From Tectiglobus sp965224045 (GTDB lineage: Bacteria; Pseudomonadota; Alphaproteobacteria; Rhizobiales; Hyphomicrobiaceae): 64,000 nucleotides of DNA. The notes under the pieces are model-generated. The model ran no database searches and was not told where the DNA came from. It was given only the letters and a program-made list of their open reading frames with translations. The stretch lies in NCBI GenBank assembly GCA_965224045.1, contig CBDCYD010000010.1, positions 124,001 to 188,000 of the forward strand, in the 5' to 3' direction. Position numbers and translations under genes: made by a program. Each line of letters starts with the position of its first letter. The stretch's first letter is position 1. Of this stretch, positions 24,856-33,418 are shown piece by piece.

Positions 24856-27800
24856 TCAGCTACTTGATTTCGAGGTCTGTTGCTTTTTCCAGAGTGTGCC
24901 GGCGAACCGCGCATCATTGGCGACGCGGCTGATCGCACGCCGGCGCCAGTCGGTAATCGCCTTGTCGGTCGCGGTGACGACTGAAGCTTTGAGCTTGCCG
25001 ACAAGCCCCTTGCGACGCTGATCGGCGTCGGCGTCACCGGAGCGGGCGGCGATGCCGAACCACTTGTAGGCCTGTTGCAGGTTCTTCGAAACGCCAAGGC
25101 CGTTCTCATAAAGGATGGCCAGGTTGAACTGGCTGTCGGACAGGCCGCGTTCGGCAGCTTCGGCGAACCAGCGTGCGGCGGTGCCATAATCCGTTGCGCC
25201 GCCCTTGCCGCCGGCTACCAGGACGGCGAGATTGTGCATCGACTTGACGTTGCCCTGGCGGGCGGCACGCTCGTACCAGACCTTGGCGCGGCCGACATCA
25301 GTGTCGACGCCGAGGCCGCGCTCGTAGAGCGTTGCAAGACGATATTGAGCGATGGCAAAGCCCTTCGATGCAGATTGCGTGTACCACTTTGCCGCTTCAC
25401 GGAAATTCTGCTGAACGCCCTTGCCCTCGGCAAACCGCGCGCCGACTTCGAAACTTGCGGAGGGATCGCCGTTGGCTGCCGCAATGCGCAGCGACAGCGG
25501 GCCGACGAGGGCCGATGGCAGTTTGTTGTTGGCAACGCCGGTAATCCGGCCGGACGATGCCTGGTCCTTGGTGGCTTGCAGGACGAGTGACGTTGGCAGC
25601 GACCGCGCTACCGGCTGCGACGCGCCGACCTTGGTCGACAGGGCGGCCATCTCGCGGCGGCGCTCCAGTTCGGCGATTTGTGCGGGCGTGAGCCGCGAAG
25701 CCGAGGAGGTCAATGCGACGCCGTCTGGCAAACCGTCGCCGTCGGAATCGATGCGGGCATGAGAGCGCTGGCCCGGCACGCCGAGCGCGCTCGCCGGCTT
25801 GTTGTGGGACGGCTGGGTCGGGTCGGAAGCCTTCTTGTTGGTCGAGCGACCCGGCGTTGCTGGAGCCTTGTCGGTGGCAGCCGTCGGCAGATTGCTGCCG
25901 CCGGGCCAGCCGAAAAGCATGCTGCCTGCGCCAAGTGCTATGGCGACGGCGGCCAGGGCGGCGATCGCGAGACGCGTGCGAGACGTCTTGGCCGAGGCCT
26001 GTTGCGGCTTGCCGGCATCCGTGGTTGCGGCTCGTGGCGCAGTGCGGGTGGTCTTCGTCGAACCTTCCGCGGTCTCGGCGTTGGCCTGCTGCAGGCGGGC
26101 GTTGGCCTTTGCGGCGGCGCGGCGGGCTTCGGCCAGGAAAGAGCTGCGATCGACCGGCGCGGCAGGTAATGCCTGATCGGCGGTCTGCTCATCCGGCGCC
26201 GCGGTATCCGTCGCTGCCGGCATTGCCGGGCGATCGGCCATCGGCGCCTGTTCACCCGGAAGCCCGGATCCGAGATCCTGGGTCTGGGCCAACGGCGGGG
26301 TCTGCGCCGACTGAAACTGCTGCGTGCCGAGCGGATCTGCTTCGCGTGCCGGTGGCATGGCCTCGGCCAGCGTCTGGTCCGCTGCGGGTGCAGGGGAGGA
26401 TGGCGCACGGCTTTGGGACATGGCGTCGTTCGGCAGTCGGGCGGCCGTGGCTGGAAAACCGGCCTGAATTGCCGCCGGTGCCGTTGCGCTGACATGGGCG
26501 GTCTCGGTTTCGAGGCCCTCGATGCGCTGCAGCAGTTGAGACATATCGCGATGCAGGGCTTCGAGGCGATCGGTGGTCTGCTTGCCCTCGTTGCGCTGTT
26601 CCATGATCAGGCTGTTCAGCAGGCCGTGTACGCTTTCGAGGGAGTTCCCGTCTGCGTCACCTTCGCCCGCGGACTGCGGCATGACTTCGGTGATCCGCTG
26701 GGCTGCAGTTTCGGCGACGTGACGACCGACGAATTCAGCAATTTGTTCGGGGTCGAGGGCTGCATGCTGTTCGCCCTGGCCGGTAGCCGTCAGTGCCTCG
26801 AGGCGTTCGTCCGACAACCGATCGGCCAGTGTGCGGATGTCGGCTTCGATCGTATCGATGCGCGCGAGTTCGATCTGCGAACGCTCGAGTTGAGCCGAGA
26901 TTTCGATGATGCAGGCTTCGATTTCCTTCAACTCGTGTGGATCGCGCCCGTTGGTCAGAGCTTCGACAGCGCCTTCGACGCGGTTTTCCAGCTCCGTGAG
27001 GCGCCCGTCGATGGCATCGACCAGCGGTTCGGAGGTGGCGGCTGCCGCAAGGCCTGCCTCGATGCCGGCCGTGATGCGGGCGAACTGCTGCAGGAACCAG
27101 TCGCGGTCGTTATCCGAGACGTTGCGTGCAGGTGCTGCACCGTTGCTTTCGACACGCTCGATTTGCGTCAGGAGCCAGGAGCGATCATCGTCGGACAATG
27201 CACCTGCTGCGAGAGGCGGGGCCGTTGCGATCTCGGTCTCAACCGGGGCTTTGATCCTCGTTTCGGCGTCAGTCTCAGGCGGTGGTGTGGTGGCCTCCTG
27301 CAATGGCGTGGCGACCTGCTGCAGTTGCGATACGGCGGCGACCGGAAGGCCCGCCTCGCCGCTTTCGTAATGCCGCGTCAATTGTTCCGCCGCTGCTTCG
27401 TCCCAGGGATCATCGGGATCGCCGTCGACGAAACCCGGTGCAGCTGTCGCAGGCGACGATGCAGGCTCGGTCGTGGCCGGCGTTTGGCCGTCGTCGGATG
27501 AGCTTTCGGCGGACAGCATCGTGGCCAAGGCCTTCAGGGAATCGCTCTTGGCAAGTGCGTCGTCGAGGTTGTCTTCGGTGCCGGTGCCGGGCTGATCACC
27601 GGGTAATGCCGCCTTGTTGGCATGGTTGCTGCCTGCAGACTGGTTTGTCAGCTGCGCCATGGCGGCTTCGAGCTGGACCAGCGGTGCGCGCAGTTCGCCC
27701 GGGACGGTGCTGTCGGTGCTTTCGGTTTGCTGGGTCAGATCGCTGATGCGCTCCTGCATGTCTGCCAAGGCTGCGGTCTGATCGGCGCCTTGGCGCTGCA

Positions 27801-27939
27801 TCATCTCGGAAATGGCGGCAAGCGTCTTGGCCAGTTCGGCGGACCGGCCGGGGGGCTCCGGTACAGATGTGGATGCACTTTTGGCTGAGCCCGGCGCAGG
27901 GCCGGTCTGATTTTCGCTGAAATTGTCTTGCTTCGACAT
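24856..27939 (-). CDS. PodJ-like polarity protein with Sel1 repeats
   Basis: The 1027-residue protein has a long N-terminal cytoplasmic part rich in Ala/Glu/Gln/Asp with predicted coiled coils (roughly residues 30-480), a low-complexity Pro/Ala linker, a single transmembrane helix (LAIAALAAVAIALGAGSM, about residues 655-680), and a C-terminal part with about four Sel1-like repeats (about 815-960), for example AAKWYTQSASKGFAIAQYR. This order matches Caulobacter PodJ, a polar organiser needed for pilus biogenesis. PodJ's C-terminal peptidoglycan-binding domain is not apparent. With a Tad pilus locus 30 kb away, a polarity role is plausible but inferred. Confidence 0.75.
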   Translation of the reverse strand: MSKQDNFSENQTGPAPGSAKSASTSVPEPPGRSAELAKTLAAISEMMQRQGADQTAALADMQERISDLTQQTESTDSTVPGELRAPLVQLEAAMAQLTNQSAGSNHANKAALPGDQPGTGTEDNLDDALAKSDSLKALATMLSAESSSDDGQTPATTEPASSPATAAPGFVDGDPDDPWDEAAAEQLTRHYESGEAGLPVAAVSQLQQVATPLQEATTPPPETDAETRIKAPVETEIATAPPLAAGALSDDDRSWLLTQIERVESNGAAPARNVSDNDRDWFLQQFARITAGIEAGLAAAATSEPLVDAIDGRLTELENRVEGAVEALTNGRDPHELKEIEACIIEISAQLERSQIELARIDTIEADIRTLADRLSDERLEALTATGQGEQHAALDPEQIAEFVGRHVAETAAQRITEVMPQSAGEGDADGNSLESVHGLLNSLIMEQRNEGKQTTDRLEALHRDMSQLLQRIEGLETETAHVSATAPAAIQAGFPATAARLPNDAMSQSRAPSSPAPAADQTLAEAMPPAREADPLGTQQFQSAQTPPLAQTQDLGSGLPGEQAPMADRPAMPAATDTAAPDEQTADQALPAAPVDRSSFLAEARRAAAKANARLQQANAETAEGSTKTTRTAPRAATTDAGKPQQASAKTSRTRLAIAALAAVAIALGAGSMLFGWPGGSNLPTAATDKAPATPGRSTNKKASDPTQPSHNKPASALGVPGQRSHARIDSDGDGLPDGVALTSSASRLTPAQIAELERRREMAALSTKVGASQPVARSLPTSLVLQATKDQASSGRITGVANNKLPSALVGPLSLRIAAANGDPSASFEVGARFAEGKGVQQNFREAAKWYTQSASKGFAIAQYRLATLYERGLGVDTDVGRAKVWYERAARQGNVKSMHNLAVLVAGGKGGATDYGTAARWFAEAAERGLSDSQFNLAILYENGLGVSKNLQQAYKWFGIAARSGDADADQRRKGLVGKLKASVVTATDKAITDWRRRAISRVANDARFAGTLWKKQQTSKSSS

Positions 27940-28329
27940 GTCGTCCCCCGGAGCGCAAAGATTTGCCGTGCGGTTTGCCCATTACCGGCGATGACACTGA
28001 AGAAGTCTGCGAGCCAGATCCCCGCGCGCCGGCAGTTCGGTTGCTTTTGGCCTCGACGCAAACGTATTTTTCCGGACCACCCATCACGAAGCTCGTTGAT
28101 TCGCGGTAAACGCATTCTTAAGGAGAGGGGTTAGGCGGCTGGAATGGCGTTGTTTTTTTGCCTTTTAGCCCTGTTTGCCCGGCGGTTGGGTTTTTGGCCG
28201 GCGGTTTACTGTTTTGCCCATCCCGTTGCGCAGGGTCCTATCGGTGCCGGGTTTGGCTGGTTTGTCTTAGGCAAAGCACCCATATGCGGACTAAGGGGCT
28301 GGCTCCTACAAAAATGAGGACTATGACTG
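27940..28329. other. Divergent intergenic region
   Basis: About 390 bases separate the PodJ-like gene (minus) from the exported coiled-coil gene (plus). It is less GC-rich than its surroundings, with several T-runs near 28150-28200. It must contain both promoters. I see no convincing small gene or RNA, and no repeat longer than chance. Confidence 0.45.
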
Positions 28330-28830
28330 ATGCACGCTCGAATTCGAACCCTTGTTGCGGCGATGGCTTTGGCCGGCGCGGTTGCGGCGATGGCAGCGCC
28401 GGCGCTGGCGCGAGACCCGGCACCTGGCCGCTATACGATGCATCCGACGGACGACGGCTTCGTGCGGCTCGACACGCAGACGGGCGCTGTCTCGATGTGT
28501 CAGAAGGCGGATGAGCGCTGGTCTTGTGTGCCGATGGATGGCGCCAAAGCCGAAGATCGTAGCGAGATTGCCCGCCTGAAAAAGGAAAACGACGAGTTGC
28601 GCTCCGAGGTCAAGCGGCTCGAGGGGATGCTTGGGCTCGGGCAACAGGGCGAAGAGAAGCGTCCTGATCCGGCGCGGCCGGGCGGCAACGGGCAATCCTT
28701 CCGGTTGCCGAGTGAAAAAGAGGTCGACCAGGCGCTCGACTATTTCGAGTCGATGCTGCGCAAGTTTCAGGAGCGCCTCAAGCGGCTCGAGAAAAATCAG
28801 AATTCGCCGGGCGATTCAAAGCCATTGTGA
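28330..28830 (+). CDS. Exported coiled-coil protein of unknown function
   Basis: The 166-residue product has a clear signal peptide (basic start, hydrophobic Ala-rich core, cleavage near ALA/RDP, residue 27). A short N-terminal mature domain follows, GRYTMHPTDDGFVRLDTQTG with a C...W-C pair (SMCQ and WSCVPM). Then comes a coiled coil (ARLKKENDELRSEVKRLEGM) and a second helix near the C-terminus. I recall this domain plus coiled coil in other Rhizobiales exported proteins of unknown function. It overlaps the YjbQ start by one base and may be co-translated with it. Confidence 0.78.
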   Translation: MHARIRTLVAAMALAGAVAAMAAPALARDPAPGRYTMHPTDDGFVRLDTQTGAVSMCQKADERWSCVPMDGAKAEDRSEIARLKKENDELRSEVKRLEGMLGLGQQGEEKRPDPARPGGNGQSFRLPSEKEVDQALDYFESMLRKFQERLKRLEKNQNSPGDSKPL

Positions 28831-29270
28831 TGAGCGGGCCGCTGCAGCAGATACAACGAGAGTTGGTGCACGAGACGAACGGGCCGGGATTTTATGACAT
28901 CACGGCGGACGTCTCGCGATGGCTTGGCGCCTGCGGCGTAGGCGATGGCCTGGTGACGCTGTTCATCCGGCACACGTCAGCCTCGCTGACCATTCAGGAA
29001 AACGCCGACCCGGCGGTGCAGGCGGACCTTGTGGCCGCGCTCGATCGGCTGGCGCCAAGGACGATCGCCTATAGCCACAGCACGGAGGGGCCGGATGACA
29101 TGCCGGCCCACATTCGCGCGATGCTGACGGCGACATCACTGCAGGTGCCGGTCAGCGACGGCCGGCTGCTGCTCGGGACATGGCAGGCGATCTACCTGGT
29201 CGAACATCGCGATGCACCGCACGCCCGCAAGGTCGTGTGCCACTACTTTGGGTCCGTTGCAGAGACCTGA
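28830..29270 (+). CDS. yjbQ: YjbQ/UPF0047 family protein
   Basis: The 146-residue protein has the YjbQ signature: FIRHTSASLTIQENADP, then a His-rich EGPDDMPAHIRAML and GTWQAIYLVEHRDAP. Family members have weak thiamine-phosphate synthase activity in E. coli, but the physiological role is unsettled. An ATG at 28830 is preferred over the in-frame GTG one codon upstream; it overlaps the upstream TGA by a base. The 3' end overlaps the convergent prolyl aminopeptidase gene by 28 bp. Confidence 0.9.
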   Translation: MSGPLQQIQRELVHETNGPGFYDITADVSRWLGACGVGDGLVTLFIRHTSASLTIQENADPAVQADLVAALDRLAPRTIAYSHSTEGPDDMPAHIRAMLTATSLQVPVSDGRLLLGTWQAIYLVEHRDAPHARKVVCHYFGSVAET

Positions 29271-30259
29271 TCAGCATGGCACCGGGTGGCGACGATCAGT
29301 TCGTGCAGCGTTCCGGCTTCGCTCATGGCGTGGCCTGCATCCTCGACAATGCGCAATTCCGCCTGCGGCCAGGCCGACTTGAGCGACCAGGCGTTGCGCA
29401 GCGGTGTCACCACATCGTAGCGTCCGTGCACGATGGTGCACGGGATTTGGCGAATGCGTTCGATGTTGGCGAGGATCCAGTCGTCGCGCTCGAGGAAGCC
29501 GCGGTTGATGAAATAGTGGCATTCGATCCGGGCGAAGGCGAGCGCGTACTGGTCAGATGCAAAGCTGCGCACGCGTTCGGGATTCTGGGCCAGGGACAAG
29601 GTCGCGGCCTCCCAGGTACTCCATGCCTTGGCAGCGACCAGACGGGTCGTGGGATCATTGGAGGTCAGGCGCCGGTGATAGGCGGCGACGAGATCGTGGC
29701 GCTCGGCAGGTGGGATCGGTGCCTGGAACTTCTCGAAGGCATCGGGGAACAGCCAGCCGCAGCCGTCTTGATAGAACCAGCGGATCTCGCGTTCCTGCAG
29801 TAGAAAAATTCCGCGCAGGACGAGCGACGACACGCGGTCGGGATGGGCGATGGCGTAGACCAGCGACAACGTCGAGCCCCAGGAACCGCCGAACAACTGC
29901 CACTGCGCAATTCCGAGATGGGTGCGCAGGCGCTCGATGTCGGCGACGAGGTCCCAGGTGGTGTTTTCGCGCAGCTCCGCGTGCGGCGTGGAGCGGCCGC
30001 AGCCGCGCTGGTCGAACAGTATGATGCGGTAGCGGTCCGGGTCGTGCAGGCGTCGCATCATCGGATTGGAGCCGCCGCCAGGTCCGCCGTGCACGACAAC
30101 GACCGGGATACCGTCCGGGTTGCCGCTTTCCTCGAAATAAATCTCGTGCAGGTCGGAGACTTTGATGCGGCCGTTCCGGCGTGCCGCAATCGCCGGGTAA
30201 AGACCGAGACGTTCGGAGGTGTCGTGCTGCAGGTCCATGGCGCGGGTCGGTTCGCTCAC
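29243..30259 (-). CDS. pip: Prolyl aminopeptidase
   Basis: The 338-residue alpha/beta hydrolase removes N-terminal proline from peptides. Characteristic motifs are VHGGPGGGSNP (oxyanion region), FDQRGCGRSTPHAELRENTT, the nucleophile elbow GGSWGSTLSL, the catalytic Asp in VHGRYDVVTP and His in EDAGHAMSE. Length matches the S33 family Pip. It is the last gene of a minus-strand unit with the symporter genes: its start overlaps the symporter stop by 4 bp (ATGA). Confidence 0.95.
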   Translation of the reverse strand: MSEPTRAMDLQHDTSERLGLYPAIAARRNGRIKVSDLHEIYFEESGNPDGIPVVVVHGGPGGGSNPMMRRLHDPDRYRIILFDQRGCGRSTPHAELRENTTWDLVADIERLRTHLGIAQWQLFGGSWGSTLSLVYAIAHPDRVSSLVLRGIFLLQEREIRWFYQDGCGWLFPDAFEKFQAPIPPAERHDLVAAYHRRLTSNDPTTRLVAAKAWSTWEAATLSLAQNPERVRSFASDQYALAFARIECHYFINRGFLERDDWILANIERIRQIPCTIVHGRYDVVTPLRNAWSLKSAWPQAELRIVEDAGHAMSEAGTLHELIVATRCHADQVSATDPK

Positions 30260-32094
30260 TTGTTGCGTTGTTGCTGCTTGAGACGCAGCAGGCGCTGTTC
30301 GCGGTCATAAATCGTTTCGCCGCCGGGGATCCTGATGTCGCGGACGCCGTCCTGAATCTGGCGGCTTGCCGGGGCGCCGAGAATGGCGACCAGGGTTGCC
30401 GCGCCGAAGGCCGGTATGATGCCGGCGAGCCCACTGATCTGTGCCGGCAGCGGGAAGAGCGAACTGTCGCCGTTGAGGATCGCAAGCACCGCCCCGCAGA
30501 AGCCAGCCAGCAGTCCGGCAAGTGCCGCAAGCGGGCTCATCCTCTTCCACCAGATCGACATCACGACGATCGGAAACGCGGTGGCGGCGCTCAGCGACAG
30601 CGCCCATAGCAGGAGTTGCAAGGGATCCGTGTCGATCATAGCCGTGAATCCGAGGCCGACGATGATCATGGCAACGATGAAGATGCGTGTAGTTGCCAGT
30701 CGCGTCGCATGATCGAGGGGGCGCCAGTCGAGGCCGAGCACGATGTCTTCTGAAACGGCCGTCGCGAGACCGTAAAGTGTCGCCGAGGCGGCGGCCAGGG
30801 CGGCGCACATGACGCCGGCGAGCAGCAGATAAAGCACGATGGGTGGAAACTCGGCGGCGAGCGCAACAGCATAGAGCGCGCTGTCTCGGTCGAAATTGAT
30901 GTTGGCGAGGCTCAACTCGTTGCCGGTCGAGGCTGCGGCTGCCTTGCCCATGGATGCAAGCAGCGTGAACCACTCGGGCAGGTCGGCCGGTGAGCGCCCG
31001 ACAAGGTCGAGCATCACGTAGTTGCGCAGAAAGACGGCAAGCGCCGACAACGTCAGCATGATGACGCCGAGAAAGAACACCGCCCAGCTGAGTGACTTGC
31101 GTGCTTCGTAGACACCAATCGTGGTGCCAGTGCGTGGCAATAGCCAGGGTGCGCAGGCAATACCCAACATCGCGGTCAGTGTCGTCAGCGCGAAACTCAA
31201 CGTGCCGATGCTGGTATAGGGCGCTGCGATGCGGTTTTCGAGAGTTGTAAGGCCTGGCCCGGCAAGTTCGTAGGCCAGCATCGGGAGTTGCGGACCGGCG
31301 ATCTGCTGCGCGACCTCCATCCGCCCGACGGCGCGGAGCACCGGGCCGTAACTCAACTGCGACAGCGGCAGATTGGTTTCGATGACGCCGAGCATGGCAG
31401 CCGGCACGAGGAGGGCCATGATGACGCCGATGGCCTGGGCGGTGCCGACCCAGCCAAGGCCGCGCATGCCGCTGACCGCCACCGTGGCAACCAGGGTTAC
31501 GGCGAGGATGAGAAAAATCTGCAGGTCGGTGAAACCGGTCAGCAGAGCGGCCGACTGGCGGGCAAGATTGAGCTCGGCGGCCAGCAACAGCAGCATCGGG
31601 ACCGTAAACACGGCGGCACTTGCAATGCGCACGGCGCGACTTTCGAAGCGCCGGCCGAGGTAGGAGGGAACGGTGTAGCCGCCATACTTGCGCAGGTAAG
31701 GTGCGATCATTGTTCCCATGATCACGCAGCCGGCGGTAAGCCCGATGATCAGGCACCAGGCATCGAACCCGTTGATGAACAAAAGACCGGTGCCGACGAC
31801 GAGGCCGGTGCTGCCAGTCACCGCGGTGGCCAGCACGAGGCCGTTGTAGAAGGCCGGCACGCGCCGTCCCGCGGCAAAGAATTCGGCAGGCTGGCGCGTG
31901 AACGTGCCAATGCCGATCGCACAGAAAAACGCCAACGGGGCAAACAGCACGATGACGCGCACGAACTGGTCGGAGGTTCCGAGCTGTTGCAGGATCAACA
32001 GGACAAGAAACAGCGCCGCAAATGCGCTGGCGAAAATGCTGAAATAGGCGCCGAGGCGGGGGTTGATCAGGCGGGTTCTGTGGGTGGTCGCCAT
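30256..32094 (-). CDS. Sodium:solute symporter (acetate-permease-like large subunit)
   Basis: The 612-residue membrane protein has about 13 hydrophobic segments of the SSS (LeuT-fold) family, with RQPAEFFAAGRRVPAFYNGL and GTMIAPYLRKYGGYTVPSYLG in the N-terminal half. In company with a DUF4212 small subunit, this is the two-part ActP-like transporter class for acetate or other short acids. The ATG at 32094 is preferred; the frame is open for 40 further codons. It is followed by pip with a 4-bp overlap and lies beside a CrbS/CrbR-like sensor pair. Confidence 0.9.
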   Translation of the reverse strand: MATTHRTRLINPRLGAYFSIFASAFAALFLVLLILQQLGTSDQFVRVIVLFAPLAFFCAIGIGTFTRQPAEFFAAGRRVPAFYNGLVLATAVTGSTGLVVGTGLLFINGFDAWCLIIGLTAGCVIMGTMIAPYLRKYGGYTVPSYLGRRFESRAVRIASAAVFTVPMLLLLAAELNLARQSAALLTGFTDLQIFLILAVTLVATVAVSGMRGLGWVGTAQAIGVIMALLVPAAMLGVIETNLPLSQLSYGPVLRAVGRMEVAQQIAGPQLPMLAYELAGPGLTTLENRIAAPYTSIGTLSFALTTLTAMLGIACAPWLLPRTGTTIGVYEARKSLSWAVFFLGVIMLTLSALAVFLRNYVMLDLVGRSPADLPEWFTLLASMGKAAAASTGNELSLANINFDRDSALYAVALAAEFPPIVLYLLLAGVMCAALAAASATLYGLATAVSEDIVLGLDWRPLDHATRLATTRIFIVAMIIVGLGFTAMIDTDPLQLLLWALSLSAATAFPIVVMSIWWKRMSPLAALAGLLAGFCGAVLAILNGDSSLFPLPAQISGLAGIIPAFGAATLVAILGAPASRQIQDGVRDIRIPGGETIYDREQRLLRLKQQQRNK

Positions 32095-32149
32095 GGAGCT
32101 TGTTTGCCGATTGCGGTTGTCAGGCAGCGATGAGGGGTGAGCGCCGGTG

Positions 32150-32410
32150 TCAGGAGTCCTCGTTGGCGCCATGCCAATGGTCGATGGCGTCCTGCCGGTT
32201 GACATAGGTTGCAATCGTGAAGGTGGCGATCAGCCACAGGCCGTGTCCGGCCATGAAGTAGCCGAGGGGGAAGCCGAGGAACTTGTTGTGGTTCATGGCG
32301 TCGGCATAGATCGGAAGAATGAAGACCAGCACCAGGAACGGCAGCAGGCTGGCGATAATCTGGAGTTTAGTATAGCGCCAATAGGGCTTGCGTTCTTCAC
32401 GTTCGAGCAT
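32150..32410 (-). CDS. DUF4212 symporter small subunit
   Basis: The 86-residue protein has two transmembrane helices (about residues 18-37 and 48-70), an N-terminal KPYWRYTKLQI motif and PLGYFMAGHG between, the pattern of DUF4212 small subunits that accompany SSS symporters. It lies 55 bp upstream of the large-subunit start on the same strand. Its divergent upstream neighbour is the response regulator gene, and two perfect direct repeats lie between. Confidence 0.9.
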   Translation of the reverse strand: MLEREERKPYWRYTKLQIIASLLPFLVLVFILPIYADAMNHNKFLGFPLGYFMAGHGLWLIATFTIATYVNRQDAIDHWHGANEDS

Positions 32411-32529
32411 TGTCGCAAATTTCCTGTTCGAGTCGACGGTTCCCAGCGCATGCCGGCAGCAACTTTGATCGCCTTCGTTTGTGGACCGAGTGTGTCGGCG
32501 GTCCGGTCTCAGAAGGCTCGTGGCTCAAA

Positions 32530-32561
32530 TTCTCAGGCCAAATTATTCTCAGGCCAAATTG
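32530..32561. promoter_or_regulatory. Two tandem 16-bp direct repeats, likely regulator site
   Basis: TTCTCAGGCCAAATT occurs twice back to back, with only the 16th base differing (A/G). It lies in the 288-bp divergent spacer between the symporter small subunit and the response regulator, about 120 bases from the former start and 138 from the latter. Direct repeats in this position are typical operator sites for LuxR-type regulators; assignment to the adjacent regulator is inference. Confidence 0.6.
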
Positions 32562-32698
32562 TTGTCATGTCTTGCCTGATTTTGCATCACGTTGCTTAAA
32601 TGTTCCAACGTCAACGTCGAATCAGGGCCATTGCCACGACGGAACGGCGCAAATTGCCTCAGGCACGCGGGGCAATCGAGTGTGGGAGGACATGCCGC

Positions 32699-33367
32699 AT
32701 GACGAAGCAGCGCATCATTATTGTGGATGACCATCCGTTGTTTCGTGATGCGCTCCACCAGTCGCTTCAAACCGCACTCGGCGAGGTCGAGACCCGGCAG
32801 GCTGGTTCGCTCGATGAGCTGATCGCGCAACTGCAAAATGACAGCGAGGCGGATCTCATCCTGCTCGACCTCAATATGCCGGGCGTTCAGGGATTTTCCG
32901 GCCTGCTTTATCTCAGGGCGCAGTTCCCGGCGATTCCGGTCGTGATCGTTTCGGCGACCGAGGACCCGGTAACCATTCGCCGTGCCGTCGAATTCGGAGC
33001 ATCGGGCTTCGTGCCGAAGTCGCAGCCGATCGATCAAATCAAGTCTGCGGTCATCGCGGTGGCTGCGGGCGAGGTATGGACGCCACCGGAAATCGATCTC
33101 AGCGCTGTCGCCAGGAGTGAGGACGAAGAGCTGATCTCACGCCTGTCGTCGCTGACGCCGCAGCAGGTGCGGGTGCTGGTCATGCTGGGCGAAGGGCTGC
33201 TCAACAAGCAGATTGCCTACGAACTGAGCGTTTCCGAAGCGACGGTTAAAGCGCATGTCTCGGCGATCCTGCAGAAGTTGAATGTCGACAGTCGCACGCA
33301 GGCGGTCATCGCGATCAACAAGATCAGCAGCGCCGAGTGGCAGCAAAAGATGGCACCGGAAAGCTGA
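32699..33367 (+). CDS. LuxR-type response regulator (CrbR-like)
   Basis: The 222-residue protein has a receiver domain (IIIVDDHPLFRDAL; phospho-acceptor Asp in LILLDLNMP near residue 59; conserved Lys in VPKSQP) and a C-terminal LuxR-type helix-turn-helix (LTPQQVRVLVMLGEGLLNKQ and SEATVKAHVSAILQKL). Length fits the NarL/FixJ class. With the symporter-domain kinase and acetate-type symporter alongside, it resembles CrbR/ErdR, which activates acetate utilisation. The ATG at 32699 has GGGAGGA 8 bases upstream. It converges on the kinase gene. Confidence 0.9.
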   Translation: MTKQRIIIVDDHPLFRDALHQSLQTALGEVETRQAGSLDELIAQLQNDSEADLILLDLNMPGVQGFSGLLYLRAQFPAIPVVIVSATEDPVTIRRAVEFGASGFVPKSQPIDQIKSAVIAVAAGEVWTPPEIDLSAVARSEDEELISRLSSLTPQQVRVLVMLGEGLLNKQIAYELSVSEATVKAHVSAILQKLNVDSRTQAVIAINKISSAEWQQKMAPES

Positions 33368-33418
33368 GATCTGCTGCATCGGACAAACCATTCGCCCATT
33401 GGGCCATCGTCGCGCAGT

